10,734 bases of DNA from positions 1 to 10,734 of the forward strand of contig JAILBI010000137.1 of assembly GCA_024681175.1 (NCBI GenBank), in the 5' to 3' direction. Below, piece by piece: positions 1-8,399 of this stretch (its first letter is position 1; each line of letters begins with the position of its first letter). The translations under genes were made by a program, and so were the position numbers. Below the pieces are notes generated by a model. The model ran no database searches. It saw only the letters and a list, made by a program, of their open reading frames with translations, and was not told the origin of the DNA. The stretch is from Acholeplasmatales bacterium (GTDB lineage Bacteria > Bacillota_I > Bacilli_A > Acholeplasmatales > Anaeroplasmataceae).

Positions 1-1173
1 TCAAATTTAGGCGTATCTGGCAAGTCATATATTATGAGTGATTCAAAGAAATCTTCTGAATATGGCGATAGAGCTAAGATTATGAATAGATATTTTGATA
101 CTAATTCAAAGTCTTATAAGAGCGAATCAAATGGATGGGATTTAAATAGCTTTGCTTCAAATGTTGGATGGATTTCTGGTAGCTCATCATCAAGTTCATC
201 ATCTTCATCAAGCTCAAGTGGTTCATCATCATCTTCAGGAAGTTCATCTAGTTCAACTTCAGGAAAGACTATTACTGTAAAGAATGGTGGAACATCTTTA
301 TCATCAGCTATTTCTCAAGCTAAATCAGGATATACTATTATAATTGATGGTACAGTTAAATCTGGTTCAGTTAAGGTTCCTTCAGGAGTTAATATTAAGG
401 GTACAAACAATGGTACAATTGATTTCTCACAAACTTCAGGTTCAAGCGGACGTGGTTTAACATTTAATGGTTCTGGCTCAACAGTTGAATATATAACTGT
501 TAAAAATGCATCTGACAATGGTATTTATATTGAAGGAAGCAATAATACATTTAGAAATGTAAACGCAACTAAGAATCATGATGCAGGCTTCCAAATTTGT
601 AATGGTGGTGCAAATAACAAATTCTATAATTGTAAATCAACATATAATGCTGATGCAAAAGGCGAAAATGCTGATGGATTTGCATGCAAATTACATTCTG
701 GAACTGGCAACTATTTCGAAGGCTGTATCGCAGAATACAATTCTGATGATGGTTGGGATTGCTATGCAGCACATGGTGCAGTAACATTAGTTAATTGCCA
801 AGCTAATTACAATGGATATTGTGATGGTATTTATGGCGATGGTAACGGCTTCAAAATGGGTGGTGTAGACAATAAGACATCTGGCGAAAAGGCTCATTTA
901 GATCCATTAAATCATAAGTTAACTAATTGTACAGCAAAAGGAAATTACGCAAATGGTTTCGATAGAAACAACCAAAATGGTGTTGTTACTATGACTAAGT
1001 GCACTGGTGATTCAAATAAGAAGAAGAACTTCAATTGGCCAGCAAAGGGCAAACCTTCTGCATTAGGTTATGAAGTAACATTCGGTAAAGCTATTATTGA
1101 TAGCTGCACATCAAAGAATGGTAAGAATGATATTTCTGGTGCTACATTAAAAGGAAATTGTGTAGGATTCTAA
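1..1173 (+). CDS. Pectate lyase, polysaccharide lyase family 9 domain, C-terminal part of a larger secreted-type protein (5' partial)
   Basis: The frame is open to the left edge (11 codons precede the first ATG at 34, which has no ribosome binding site), so the true start and any signal peptide lie outside. Visible parts, in order: about 60 residues I cannot assign, a Ser/Gly linker, then about 300 residues of parallel beta-helix. The helix carries the family 9 pectate lyase active site. Numbering from the Met at 34, Asp214 (in ADGFACK), Asp238, Asp239 and Asp242 (in SDDGWD) match the four calcium-binding aspartates of Pel9A-type enzymes with the same spacing (0, 24, 25, 28), and Lys274 (in GNGFKMGG) matches the catalytic lysine. 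Known role of the family: calcium-dependent beta-elimination of polygalacturonate outside the cell. Secretion is inferred. No C-terminal sortase motif or dockerin is seen; the protein ends soon after the helix. A terminator follows, so it is transcribed separately from leuS. Confidence 0.88.
   Translation, partial: SNLGVSGKSYIMSDSKKSSEYGDRAKIMNRYFDTNSKSYKSESNGWDLNSFASNVGWISGSSSSSSSSSSSSSGSSSSSGSSSSSTSGKTITVKNGGTSLSSAISQAKSGYTIIIDGTVKSGSVKVPSGVNIKGTNNGTIDFSQTSGSSGRGLTFNGSGSTVEYITVKNASDNGIYIEGSNNTFRNVNATKNHDAGFQICNGGANNKFYNCKSTYNADAKGENADGFACKLHSGTGNYFEGCIAEYNSDDGWDCYAAHGAVTLVNCQANYNGYCDGIYGDGNGFKMGGVDNKTSGEKAHLDPLNHKLTNCTAKGNYANGFDRNNQNGVVTMTKCTGDSNKKKNFNWPAKGKPSALGYEVTFGKAIIDSCTSKNGKNDISGATLKGNCVGF
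178..264 (+). other. Serine/glycine-rich interdomain linker in the pectate lyase
   Basis: About 29 codons encode almost only Ser with a few Gly and Thr between two structured parts of the protein. All Ser codon types are mixed (tca, agc, agt, tct), so the repeat is kept at the protein level and is not a simple DNA microsatellite. Such linkers are common in extracellular modular carbohydrate-active enzymes and support reading the upstream segment as the tail of another domain. Confidence 0.8.
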
Positions 1174-1184
1174 TTCAAATGATT

Positions 1185-1216
1185 AAGGACTATTTAATAT
1201 AGTCCTTTTTCTTTTT
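1185..1216 (+). terminator. Intrinsic terminator after the pectate lyase gene
   Basis: A perfect 9-bp stem (1185-1193 with 1199-1207; arms AAGGACTAT and ATAGTCCTT) with a 5-nt loop runs into a T-rich tail (TTTTTCTTTTT). It starts 12 nt after the stop codon. Confidence 0.88.
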
Positions 1217-1264
1217 ATGTTATTTTATGTAATTGTTTTCTTTTTCTACCAAAAAAGAAGGTTT

Positions 1265-1281
1265 TATGATAGAATATCATA
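1265..1281 (+). promoter_or_regulatory. leuS promoter (-10 region) overlapping a DNA dyad
   Basis: An extended -10 element TGATAGAAT (1267-1275) lies about 30 nt upstream of the leuS start; the -35 region near 1247-1252 is poor, which extended -10 promoters tolerate. The -10 sits inside a perfect inverted repeat, TATGATA-GAA-TATCATA, that could bind a dimeric regulator. Predicted transcription start is near 1282, leaving a leader of about 24 nt, too short for a T-box. Confidence 0.55.
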
Positions 1282-1295
1282 GAGTATTGTTTTAT

Positions 1296-1300
1296 GGAGG
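1296..1300 (+). promoter_or_regulatory. Ribosome binding site that fixes the leuS start
   Basis: GGAGG ends 5 nt before the ATG at 1306. The in-frame ATG at 1294 overlaps this site and has none of its own, so 1306 is the better start. Confidence 0.85.
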
Positions 1301-1305
1301 TTTAT

Positions 1306-3708
1306 ATGAGCGAATATAATCACACAAAGGTAGAAAAGAAATGGCAAAAATATTGGGAAGAAAATAATACGTTTTATACAGATACACGTGATTTTTCTAA
1401 ACCAAAATTTTATTGTTTAGATATGTTTCCATATCCATCAGGACAAGGTTTACATGTAGGACATCCTGAAGGATATACAGCTTCTGATATCATTTCAAGA
1501 ATGAAAAGAATGCAAGGATATAATGTATTACATCCAATGGGATTTGATGCATTTGGTTTACCTGCAGAGCAATTTGCAATTAAAACAGGTCATAATCCTG
1601 TAGATTTTACAGAAGAAAACATTAAAACATTTACAAGACAATTAAAAGCTTTAGGCTTTTCATTTGACTGGAGTAAATGTATTTCATCTCATGAACCTAA
1701 ATATTATCATTGGACACAATGGATTTTTAAGCAATTATATTTAGCAGGACTTGCTAAACAAATTGATATGCCAGTTAACTGGTGTGAAGAGCTTGGTACA
1801 GTTTTAGCTAATGATGAAGTAATAGATGGTAAGAGTGAACGTGGTGGCTATCCTGTTGTTAGAAAGAATATGAAACAATGGGTTTTAGAAATTCCTGAAT
1901 ATGCTGAAAAGCTTTTAGAGGGATTAGATAAAATCGATTGGCCAGATTCAACAAAGGATATGCAAAGAAACTGGATTGGTAAATCTGTAGGTGCTTATGT
2001 TGATTTCAAGGTTAAAGGAACTGATAAGAAATTTACAGTATTTACAACAAGATGTGACACATTATTTGGTGCAACATATTGTGTATTATCTCCAGAACAT
2101 CCACTTGTAGATGAAATTGCATCAGCTGATAAGATTGATGAGGTTAAAGCTTATCAAAATGAATGTAAGAAGAAATCTGATTTAGAAAGAACAGAATTAA
2201 ATAAAGAAAAAACAGGATGCTTTATTGGTGCATATGCAATTAATCCTGTTAATGGTAAAGAAATTCCAATTTATATTTCAGATTATGTTTTAATCACTTA
2301 TGGTACAGGCGCAATTATGGCTGTTCCTGCTCATGATACAAGAGATTATGAATTTGCAAAGAAATTTGGTATCGACATTATCCAAGTATTAGAAGGTGGC
2401 GATATTTCTAAAGAAGCTTGGACACAAGATGGCATTCATATTAATTCAGGATTCCTTGATGGTTTAAATAAGGAAGATGCAATTAATAAGATGTTTGGCT
2501 GGTTAAAAGAAAATAAATGTGGTGAAAAGCATACAACATATCGTTTACGTGAATGGATATTTGCACGTCAAAGATATTGGGGTGAGCCAATTCCAGTAGT
2601 TCATTATAAAGATCATGATGAAATCTTAGATGATAAGGATTTACCACTTGTATTACCAGTATTAAAGGATTATAAGCCACAAGGTGGTAAGAGTCCTTTA
2701 TGTAATGATAAAGAATGGATTAAATATGTAAATCCTAAAACAGGTGAAGAAGGTGAACGTGAAGCAAATACAATGCCAGGTTCAGCTGCTTCAAGCTGGT
2801 ATTTTATGCGTTACATTGATCCAAATAATGATAAAGCATTTGCTGATTATGAATTATTAAAGCATTGGTTACCAGTAGATTTATATATTGGTGGACCTGA
2901 ACATGCAGTAGGACATTTATTATATTCTAGATTCTGGACTCAATTCTTATATGATAAAGGATTATGTCCTGTATCAGAACCATTTACAAAACTTGTTCAC
3001 CAAGGTATGATTTTAGGATCTAATGGTGAAAAGATGTCTAAATCAAGAGGAAATGTTATTAATCCTGATGATGTAGTAGAACAATATGGCGCAGATACAT
3101 TAAGATTATATGAAATGTTTATGGGACCTTTAGGACAAGCAAAGCCTTGGTCTGAAACAGGCTTACAAGGTGCAAGAAAGTTCCTTGATAGAGTATATCG
3201 TTTAGTATTTGATATGCAAGATAAATATGTTACTGAATATGATAATAGCTTAGAAAAAGAATATCATAAGATGGTAATGGCTGTAACAAAGGATTATGAA
3301 GCATTAGAATTTAATACAGCAATTGCACAAATGATGATTTTCGTAAATGCTTGTTATAAGGCAGATAAGATTTATAAAGGCTTCATTGAAGGATTAGTAT
3401 TATTATTATCACCTATCGCACCACATGTTTGTGAAGAAATGTGGGAATTCTTAGGTCATAATAAGACTTTAGCTTATGAAGCATGGCCAACATTTGATGA
3501 ATCATTAGCTAAGGATGATTTAATTGAATATCCAGTATCAGTTAATGGTAAGATGCGTGAAAAGCTTTATGCATCAGAAGATACATCAAAGGAAGAGCTT
3601 GAAAAGCTTGCGTTAGCTTTACCAAAGATTAAAACATATACTGAGGGAAAAACAATTGTTAAGATGATTGTCGTTCCAAAGAAGATAATCAATATAGTAG
3701 TTAAATAA
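1306..3708 (+). CDS. leuS: Leucine--tRNA ligase (LeuRS)
   Basis: Class I aminoacyl-tRNA synthetase that attaches leucine to tRNA-Leu in the cytoplasm. At 800 residues it has full bacterial length. The HIGH-type motif is HVGH at residues 50-53 and the KMSKS loop is at 576-580. The CP1 editing domain is intact, with the threonine-rich TTRCDTLFG (247-255) and [15 protein letters not shown], whose Asp344 matches the conserved editing aspartate. The anticodon-binding region ([18 protein letters not shown] onward) and the small C-terminal domain (from about VNGKMREKL) complete the protein. The start at 1306 gives the usual N-terminus ([12 protein letters not shown]). It has its own promoter and a very short leader without a T-box, unlike many Bacillota synthetase genes. 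Only 19 nt and no terminator separate it from sufC, so some leuS transcripts probably continue into the suf genes. Confidence 0.97.
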   Translation: MSEYNHTKVEKKWQKYWEENNTFYTDTRDFSKPKFYCLDMFPYPSGQGLHVGHPEGYTASDIISRMKRMQGYNVLHPMGFDAFGLPAEQFAIKTGHNPVDFTEENIKTFTRQLKALGFSFDWSKCISSHEPKYYHWTQWIFKQLYLAGLAKQIDMPVNWCEELGTVLANDEVIDGKSERGGYPVVRKNMKQWVLEIPEYAEKLLEGLDKIDWPDSTKDMQRNWIGKSVGAYVDFKVKGTDKKFTVFTTRCDTLFGATYCVLSPEHPLVDEIASADKIDEVKAYQNECKKKSDLERTELNKEKTGCFIGAYAINPVNGKEIPIYISDYVLITYGTGAIMAVPAHDTRDYEFAKKFGIDIIQVLEGGDISKEAWTQDGIHINSGFLDGLNKEDAINKMFGWLKENKCGEKHTTYRLREWIFARQRYWGEPIPVVHYKDHDEILDDKDLPLVLPVLKDYKPQGGKSPLCNDKEWIKYVNPKTGEEGEREANTMPGSAASSWYFMRYIDPNNDKAFADYELLKHWLPVDLYIGGPEHAVGHLLYSRFWTQFLYDKGLCPVSEPFTKLVHQGMILGSNGEKMSKSRGNVINPDDVVEQYGADTLRLYEMFMGPLGQAKPWSETGLQGARKFLDRVYRLVFDMQDKYVTEYDNSLEKEYHKMVMAVTKDYEALEFNTAIAQMMIFVNACYKADKIYKGFIEGLVLLLSPIAPHVCEEMWEFLGHNKTLAYEAWPTFDESLAKDDLIEYPVSVNGKMREKLYASEDTSKEELEKLALALPKIKTYTEGKTIVKMIVVPKKIINIVVK

Positions 3709-3727
3709 AAAAATACGGAGGTATTTT

Positions 3728-4540
3728 ATGGATGTATTAGAAATAAAGGATCTTTATGCAAGAGTTCCTGAAAAAGAAATATTAAAGGGCGTAAACCTTA
3801 CAATTAAATCAGGAGAAGTTCATGCAATAATGGGTCCTAATGGAACAGGTAAAACAACATTATCATCTGTAATAATGGGTAATCCTAGATATCAAGTTAC
3901 ATCTGGAGATATATTATTCAACGGCAAATCAATTTTAAATATGTCAGTTGATGAGCGTGCAAGATTAGGAATCTTCCTTGCATATCAAATGCCAATTGAG
4001 GTTCCAGGTGTTACAAATTCTGATTTTATTAGAACTGCCATGAAGGCAACAACTGGTAAGAATCCTTCACTTTTCTCATTCATTAAGGAATATGATAAAG
4101 CTTTAAAGGATTTAAAAATGCCAGAAGACCTTGGATCTAGATATTTAAATGAAGGATTCTCTGGTGGCGAAAAGAAGAGAAATGAAGTATTACAAATGAA
4201 GATGCTTAAGCCTAAATTTGGTTTACTTGATGAAATTGATTCGGGCTTAGATGTTGATGCATTAAGAATTGTAGGGGAAAATGTATCAAATATGGTATCT
4301 GATTCATTTGGTTGTTTATTAATCACACATTATGAAAGATTACTTGATTATATAAAGCCTACACATGTTCATGTAATGATTAATGGTAAGGTTGTTCATA
4401 CAGGTGGCAATGAATTAATTAAGAAAATTGATTCAGAAGGCTACGATTGGGTAAGAAAGGAATTGGGTATCATTATCGAAAAGGATGATAAAGAAAATCA
4501 TGCAGTTTTAGGTACATGTGCCCATAATACTTCAAAATGA
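3728..4540 (+). CDS. sufC: Fe-S cluster assembly ATPase SufC
   Basis: Soluble ABC-type ATPase that powers the SufBCD scaffold. Motifs in order: Walker A GPNGTGKT (36-43), Q-loop Gln87, signature FSGGEKKR (144-151), Walker B FGLLDEID (164-171) and H-loop His201. There are no membrane segments. A GGAGG site ends 6 nt before the ATG. The protein is 270 residues against roughly 245-255 in the family. The normal end, around GYDWVRKELG, is followed by about 20 extra residues containing LGTCAHNTSK, with a Cys and a His of unknown use. It is the first suf gene, 19 nt after leuS, and its stop overlaps the sufD start (ATGA), which suggests translational coupling. No separate suf promoter was found in the 19-nt gap. 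Confidence 0.96.
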   Translation: MDVLEIKDLYARVPEKEILKGVNLTIKSGEVHAIMGPNGTGKTTLSSVIMGNPRYQVTSGDILFNGKSILNMSVDERARLGIFLAYQMPIEVPGVTNSDFIRTAMKATTGKNPSLFSFIKEYDKALKDLKMPEDLGSRYLNEGFSGGEKKRNEVLQMKMLKPKFGLLDEIDSGLDVDALRIVGENVSNMVSDSFGCLLITHYERLLDYIKPTHVHVMINGKVVHTGGNELIKKIDSEGYDWVRKELGIIIEKDDKENHAVLGTCAHNTSK

Positions 4541-5310
4541 TGAATATAAATACTTTAAAAAAGGAAGGTAATACCTTCATTGTTGATAAAGAATTTGATT
4601 CATATATTTTAATTGAAGATAATGTAGATATTTTAGTTAAAGAAAATATTAACGTAACATTTGTTGATAAAACAAATAATAAAAATATTAATTTATCTTC
4701 AGAAGAAAATACTAATATTTCATATTTTAGCTTATTAAGCTTAAATTCAAATAAAACATTTGATATTAAAGGTAATTTAGATTTAGTATCTATTTCATTA
4801 GATAATACAGAAGAATCAATTAAGATTAATTTATTATCTAAAGGTGCTAAATTAAATCAAAGAACCTTAGCAATATCAAAGGATGAAAATATGATATTTA
4901 ATCAGTATGTTTCACATAAGGCTAAAAATACTGAATCAGATATATCAAATTTTGGTATTTGTATTAGAAATGCAAATATTAAATTTGATACAACAGGTAA
5001 AATTGAAAAAGATATGAATAAGAGTCGTTGTTCACAATTATCTAAAGGATATCTTATGGATGATAAATCAAAAATATCATCATTACCTATTCTTTTAATT
5101 GATGAATATGATTCAATGGCAAACCATGGTGCCGCAATTGGTAAAATGAGCGATGATGAATTATTTTATTTAATGTCACGTGGTTTATCTAAGGAAGAAG
5201 CATTTATGCTTATTATTAATGGTATTATTAGACCATTCGTTAATAATATTATTGATGAAAAATTAAAAGAAGAAATAAATAATAAAATAGAATCAATGAT
5301 TAGAGAGTGA
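4537..5310 (+). CDS. sufD: Fe-S cluster assembly protein SufD, short form
   Basis: SufD partners SufB and SufC in the Fe-S scaffold. Identification rests on the C-terminal third: SRCSQLSKGYLMDDKSKISS, then DEYDSMANHGAAIG and [20 protein letters not shown]. His197 corresponds by motif to the E. coli SufD histidine (His360) at the SufB-SufD interface; the cysteine usually two residues before it is Ala here. At 257 residues it is far shorter than typical SufD (about 400-440). The N-terminal helical domain and part of the beta-helix appear to be missing. The frame is clean, and the gene sits in the normal place between sufC and sufS, so it looks like a genuine short form and not a broken gene. 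Either ATG (4537 or 4540) may be used; there is no clear ribosome binding site, and coupling to sufC translation is likely. Confidence 0.87.
   Translation: MMNINTLKKEGNTFIVDKEFDSYILIEDNVDILVKENINVTFVDKTNNKNINLSSEENTNISYFSLLSLNSNKTFDIKGNLDLVSISLDNTEESIKINLLSKGAKLNQRTLAISKDENMIFNQYVSHKAKNTESDISNFGICIRNANIKFDTTGKIEKDMNKSRCSQLSKGYLMDDKSKISSLPILLIDEYDSMANHGAAIGKMSDDELFYLMSRGLSKEEAFMLIINGIIRPFVNNIIDEKLKEEINNKIESMIRE
5302..5307 (+). promoter_or_regulatory. Ribosome binding site favouring the ATG start of sufS
   Basis: AGAGAG lies inside the last codons of sufD, 8 nt before the ATG at 5316. The alternative GTG at 5307 overlaps the sufD stop and lacks a site at usable distance. This site is a weak match, so the choice is moderately supported. 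Confidence 0.5.
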
Positions 5311-5315
5311 AAATA

Positions 5316-6527
5316 ATGTTTGATGTATTAAAGGTAAGAAAAGATTTCCCAGTATTGAGAAACAATCCTGAAACTACATATTTAGATAATGCAGCAATGG
5401 CCCTAAAGCCTGATTGTGTTATTGAAAGTGTTAAATCATATTATGAAAATTATGGTGTTAATGTTCATAGAGGTGTTTATAGCCTTTCATATGAAGCAAC
5501 TGATTTATATGAAAATGCAAGAAAAACAATTGCAAAATTCATTAATGCAGAAGAAAATGAAATTGTCTTTACAAGAGGTGCATCTGCATCATTAAATTTA
5601 GTTGCATCATCTTATGGCCTTAATTTCTTAAAAAAAGGCGATGAGATTATTACAAGTGAGCTTGAGCATCATTCTTCACATATGCCATGGTTTAATGTTG
5701 CGAAAAAGACAGGTGCAATAATTAAATATGTACCACTTAATGAAGAAGGAAGAATCACAGTTGATAATTTCAAAAAGGTATTAAGTGATAAAACTAAGGT
5801 TGTTGCGTTAACACATGTTTCTAATGTAATGGGATATATTACACCAATTAAAGAAATTATTAAGCTTGCACATGAAAAGGGTGCAGTAGTTTCTGTTGAT
5901 GGTGCGCAATCAGTTCCACATATGAATATTGATGTTAAAGATCTTGATTGTGATTTCTTATCTTTCTCAGGTCATAAGCTTTGTGGCCCAACAGGCATTG
6001 GCGTATTATATGGTAAATTTGATTTACTTGAAAAAATGCCTCCAATTGAATTTGGTGGTGATATGGCTGATGAGGTTGATAAGGATAATCAAACATATAA
6101 AATTTCACCATATAAATTTGAAACAGGCACACCAATTATTGCAGGAGCAATAGGTCTTGCAAAGGCTTGTGAATATATAGATTCTATTGGTAGAGATAAT
6201 ATTATGAAATATGAAAATTATCTTAAAGAAGAAGCTTTAAAGAGATTAAAAGAAATTGATGGTGTTAAGGTTTATAATGAATCTTGTGAAACAGGTATCA
6301 TTTCATTTAATATAGATGGCTGTCATCCACATGATACTGCATCAGTATTTGATAATGATTATCATGTATGTATAAGAGCGGGACATCATTGTGCACAGCT
6401 TATTACTAAATGGTTAGGAACAGTTGGAACCGTTCGTGCATCATTCTATTTTTATAATAATATGGAAGATGTAGATAAATTTATTAAGAGTGTTATAGAA
6501 GCAAAGAATTTCTTTTCAATGTTTTAG
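5316..6527 (+). CDS. sufS: Cysteine desulfurase SufS
   Basis: PLP-dependent enzyme that removes sulfur from cysteine and passes it, as a Cys persulfide, to SufU. With the start at 5316 it has 403 residues, the normal length. The PLP lysine is Lys221 in SFSGHKLCGPTG, with the cofactor-binding His118 (ELEHHSSHMPW) and Asp195 (VDGAQ). The catalytic Cys359 is in RAGHHCAQL, where most homologues have HHCAQP or HHCAMP. Arg374 (VRASFYFYN) should bind the substrate carboxylate. The N-terminus (MFDVLKVRKDFPVL) matches the family at the ATG start; a GTG 9 nt upstream (5307) would add only three residues. It lies between sufD and sufU, and its TAG stop overlaps the sufU ribosome binding site. Confidence 0.96.
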   Translation: MFDVLKVRKDFPVLRNNPETTYLDNAAMALKPDCVIESVKSYYENYGVNVHRGVYSLSYEATDLYENARKTIAKFINAEENEIVFTRGASASLNLVASSYGLNFLKKGDEIITSELEHHSSHMPWFNVAKKTGAIIKYVPLNEEGRITVDNFKKVLSDKTKVVALTHVSNVMGYITPIKEIIKLAHEKGAVVSVDGAQSVPHMNIDVKDLDCDFLSFSGHKLCGPTGIGVLYGKFDLLEKMPPIEFGGDMADEVDKDNQTYKISPYKFETGTPIIAGAIGLAKACEYIDSIGRDNIMKYENYLKEEALKRLKEIDGVKVYNESCETGIISFNIDGCHPHDTASVFDNDYHVCIRAGHHCAQLITKWLGTVGTVRASFYFYNNMEDVDKFIKSVIEAKNFFSMF

Positions 6528-6536
6528 GAGGATTAT

Positions 6537-6968
6537 ATGGATTTAAAAAGTTTATATCGTGCAGTAATCATGGATAACTATAAAAATCCCAAAAATAAAG
6601 GTATTACTAAAGATGATAAATATCATTTTGTTCATTTAAATAATCCTTCATGTGGTGATAACATGAATGTTGAGGTATTAGTTGAAAATGGCATCATTAA
6701 GGATATTCATCAGGATGCCATAGGATGTTCAATTTCATGCTCATCTGCAAGTGTTATGAGTGAAACATTAAAAGGAAAAACAATAGAAGAAGCAAGAAAA
6801 ATTATTGCAGATTTTTATATTCTAGTAGAAGGACAAGAGCCACAAGATGAGGAAGCCTTAGGTGAGGCTATCGCATATGGTGGAGTTAAGGATTTTCCTG
6901 CAAGAATTAAATGTGCAACACTTTCTTGGAAGGCTATTGAAAAGGCCTTAGATGAATTAGAATCATAA
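6537..6968 (+). CDS. sufU: Zinc-dependent sulfurtransferase SufU
   Basis: SufU takes the persulfide sulfur from SufS through a zinc-ligand swap and delivers it to the SufB scaffold; it replaces SufE in Gram-positive bacteria. The 143-residue protein keeps all four zinc/sulfur residues: Cys39 and Asp41 (NPSCGDN), Cys64 (AIGCSIS) and Cys126 (RIKCATLSW). Each is offset by exactly two from the Bacillus subtilis positions 41, 43, 66 and 128. The insert between the second and third cysteines (GQEPQDEEALGEA region) separates SufU from IscU. An AGGAGG site overlaps the sufS stop and sits 5 nt before the ATG. Confidence 0.96.
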   Translation: MDLKSLYRAVIMDNYKNPKNKGITKDDKYHFVHLNNPSCGDNMNVEVLVENGIIKDIHQDAIGCSISCSSASVMSETLKGKTIEEARKIIADFYILVEGQEPQDEEALGEAIAYGGVKDFPARIKCATLSWKAIEKALDELES

Positions 6969-6980
6969 AGAGGTGATATA

Positions 6981-8399
6981 ATGGCTAAAGAAAAAGATGA
7001 TATTACTACTGCCTCTAGTATTGTAGGTGATTATAAATATGGCTTTAAAACTGATACAGAGGCTGTATTAACTTCTGGTAAAGGTTTATCAAGAGATAAG
7101 GTTATATTTATCTCTAAAGCTAAAAATGAGCCAAAATGGATGCTTGATTTTAGATTAAAAAGCTATGATGCATTTATTAATTTAAAAAATCCAGAATGGG
7201 GTCCAGATTTATCTTTTATTAATTTTGATGATTATACATATTATATTAAATCAACAAAGGAAACAGAAGATAGCTGGGATAAGGTACCTGAAGAAATAAG
7301 AAATACATTTGATAAGCTTGGTATTCCTGAAGCTGAAAGAAAATTTTTAGCAGGTACATCTACTCAATTTGAATCTGAGGTTGTTTATCATAATAATTTA
7401 AAAGAATTAGAAGATAAAGGTGTTATTTTCTGTGATACAGATACTGCAGTAAGAGAATATCCAGATCTAGTTCAAAAATATATTGGTAAGCTTGTACCTA
7501 TTACAGATAATAAATATGCAGCATTAAATTCTTGTGTATGGTCTGGTGGTTCATTTATTTATGTACCTAAGGGTGTTAAATTAGATAAGCCAGTACAATC
7601 ATATTTTAGAATTAACACTGAAAGAATGGGTCAATTTGAGCGTACATTAATAATTGTTGATGATGATGCATCAATTCATTATGTAGAAGGATGTACAGCT
7701 CCACTTTATTCTAAGGATTCACTTCATGCAGCAGTAGTTGAAATATATGTTGGTGATCGAGCAACATGTAGATATTCTACAGTTCAAAACTGGTCTAATA
7801 ATATTGTTAACCTTGTAACAAAAAGAGCCAAGGTTGGCGAAAATGGCTCAATGGAATGGATTGATGGAAATGTAGGATCAGGATTAAATATGAAATATCC
7901 TGCCTGCATCCTTGAAGGTGATGGAGCTAAAGGCACATGCGTTACAGTTGCATTTGCATCAACAGACCAATATCAAGATACAGGTGCAAAAATGATTCAT
8001 ATTGGTAAAAATACTACATCAAGAATCATTTCTAAAAGTATCTGCCGTGGTGGTGGAAAGGTTAATTATCGTGGCTGTGTTAAAATGCTTCCTACATCAA
8101 AGGGAGGAAGAAGTCACGTTGAATGTGATACATTAATTTTAGATGATAAATCTACATCTGATACTATCCCACTAAATTTAGGTGAGAATAATGATATGTA
8201 TATTGAGCATGAGGCTACAGTATCTAAAATTAATGAGGATGAATTATTTTATTTAATGTCAAGAGGATTGACAGAAGCTGAAGCTACTGAAATGATTGTA
8301 ATGGGCTTTATTGAGCCATTTTCTAAGGAGCTTCCAATGGAATACGCAGTTGAGCTTAATAGATTAATTAAGCTTGATATGACAGGATCTAATGGTTAA
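6981..8399 (+). CDS. sufB: Fe-S cluster scaffold protein SufB
   Basis: Main scaffold on which SufBCD builds Fe-S clusters. The 472-residue protein has the normal full length. The beta-helix core includes [20 protein letters not shown] and VEGCTAP (Cys238). In the C-terminal part Cys382 (VECDTL) and Glu411 (EHEATVSK) are 29 residues apart, the spacing of E. coli SufB Cys405 and Glu434, which are essential for cluster assembly. The conserved C-terminus [20 protein letters not shown] and [18 protein letters not shown] is intact. The ribosome binding site AGAGGTGAT is close to the ideal anti-16S match. It is the last recognised suf gene; its stop lies inside the start of the next gene, an 8-nt overlap. 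Confidence 0.97.
   Translation: MAKEKDDITTASSIVGDYKYGFKTDTEAVLTSGKGLSRDKVIFISKAKNEPKWMLDFRLKSYDAFINLKNPEWGPDLSFINFDDYTYYIKSTKETEDSWDKVPEEIRNTFDKLGIPEAERKFLAGTSTQFESEVVYHNNLKELEDKGVIFCDTDTAVREYPDLVQKYIGKLVPITDNKYAALNSCVWSGGSFIYVPKGVKLDKPVQSYFRINTERMGQFERTLIIVDDDASIHYVEGCTAPLYSKDSLHAAVVEIYVGDRATCRYSTVQNWSNNIVNLVTKRAKVGENGSMEWIDGNVGSGLNMKYPACILEGDGAKGTCVTVAFASTDQYQDTGAKMIHIGKNTTSRIISKSICRGGGKVNYRGCVKMLPTSKGGRSHVECDTLILDDKSTSDTIPLNLGENNDMYIEHEATVSKINEDELFYLMSRGLTEAEATEMIVMGFIEPFSKELPMEYAVELNRLIKLDMTGSNG

Noticed and set aside
34..36. True start of the pectate lyase at 34
   Set aside because: No ribosome binding site precedes it and the frame stays open to the window edge, so the gene continues upstream.
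181..264. Simple-sequence DNA repeat prone to slippage
   Set aside because: The Ser codons are mixed, so no perfect short tandem repeat is long enough for phase variation.
1208..1305. T-box riboswitch upstream of leuS
   Set aside because: Under 100 nt lies between the terminator and the gene, the predicted leader is about 24 nt, and no specifier hairpin or antiterminator bulge sequence is present.
1294..1305. leuS starting at the ATG at 1294
   Set aside because: This ATG overlaps the GGAGG that serves the ATG at 1306 and has no ribosome binding site of its own; the family N-terminus fits 1306.
3985..4326. 113-residue minus-strand frame inside sufC
   Set aside because: It lies wholly antisense to a well-conserved gene, has no promoter or ribosome binding site, and its composition is that of a reverse-frame shadow. 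The other short frames inside leuS, sufS and the lyase were rejected for the same reason.
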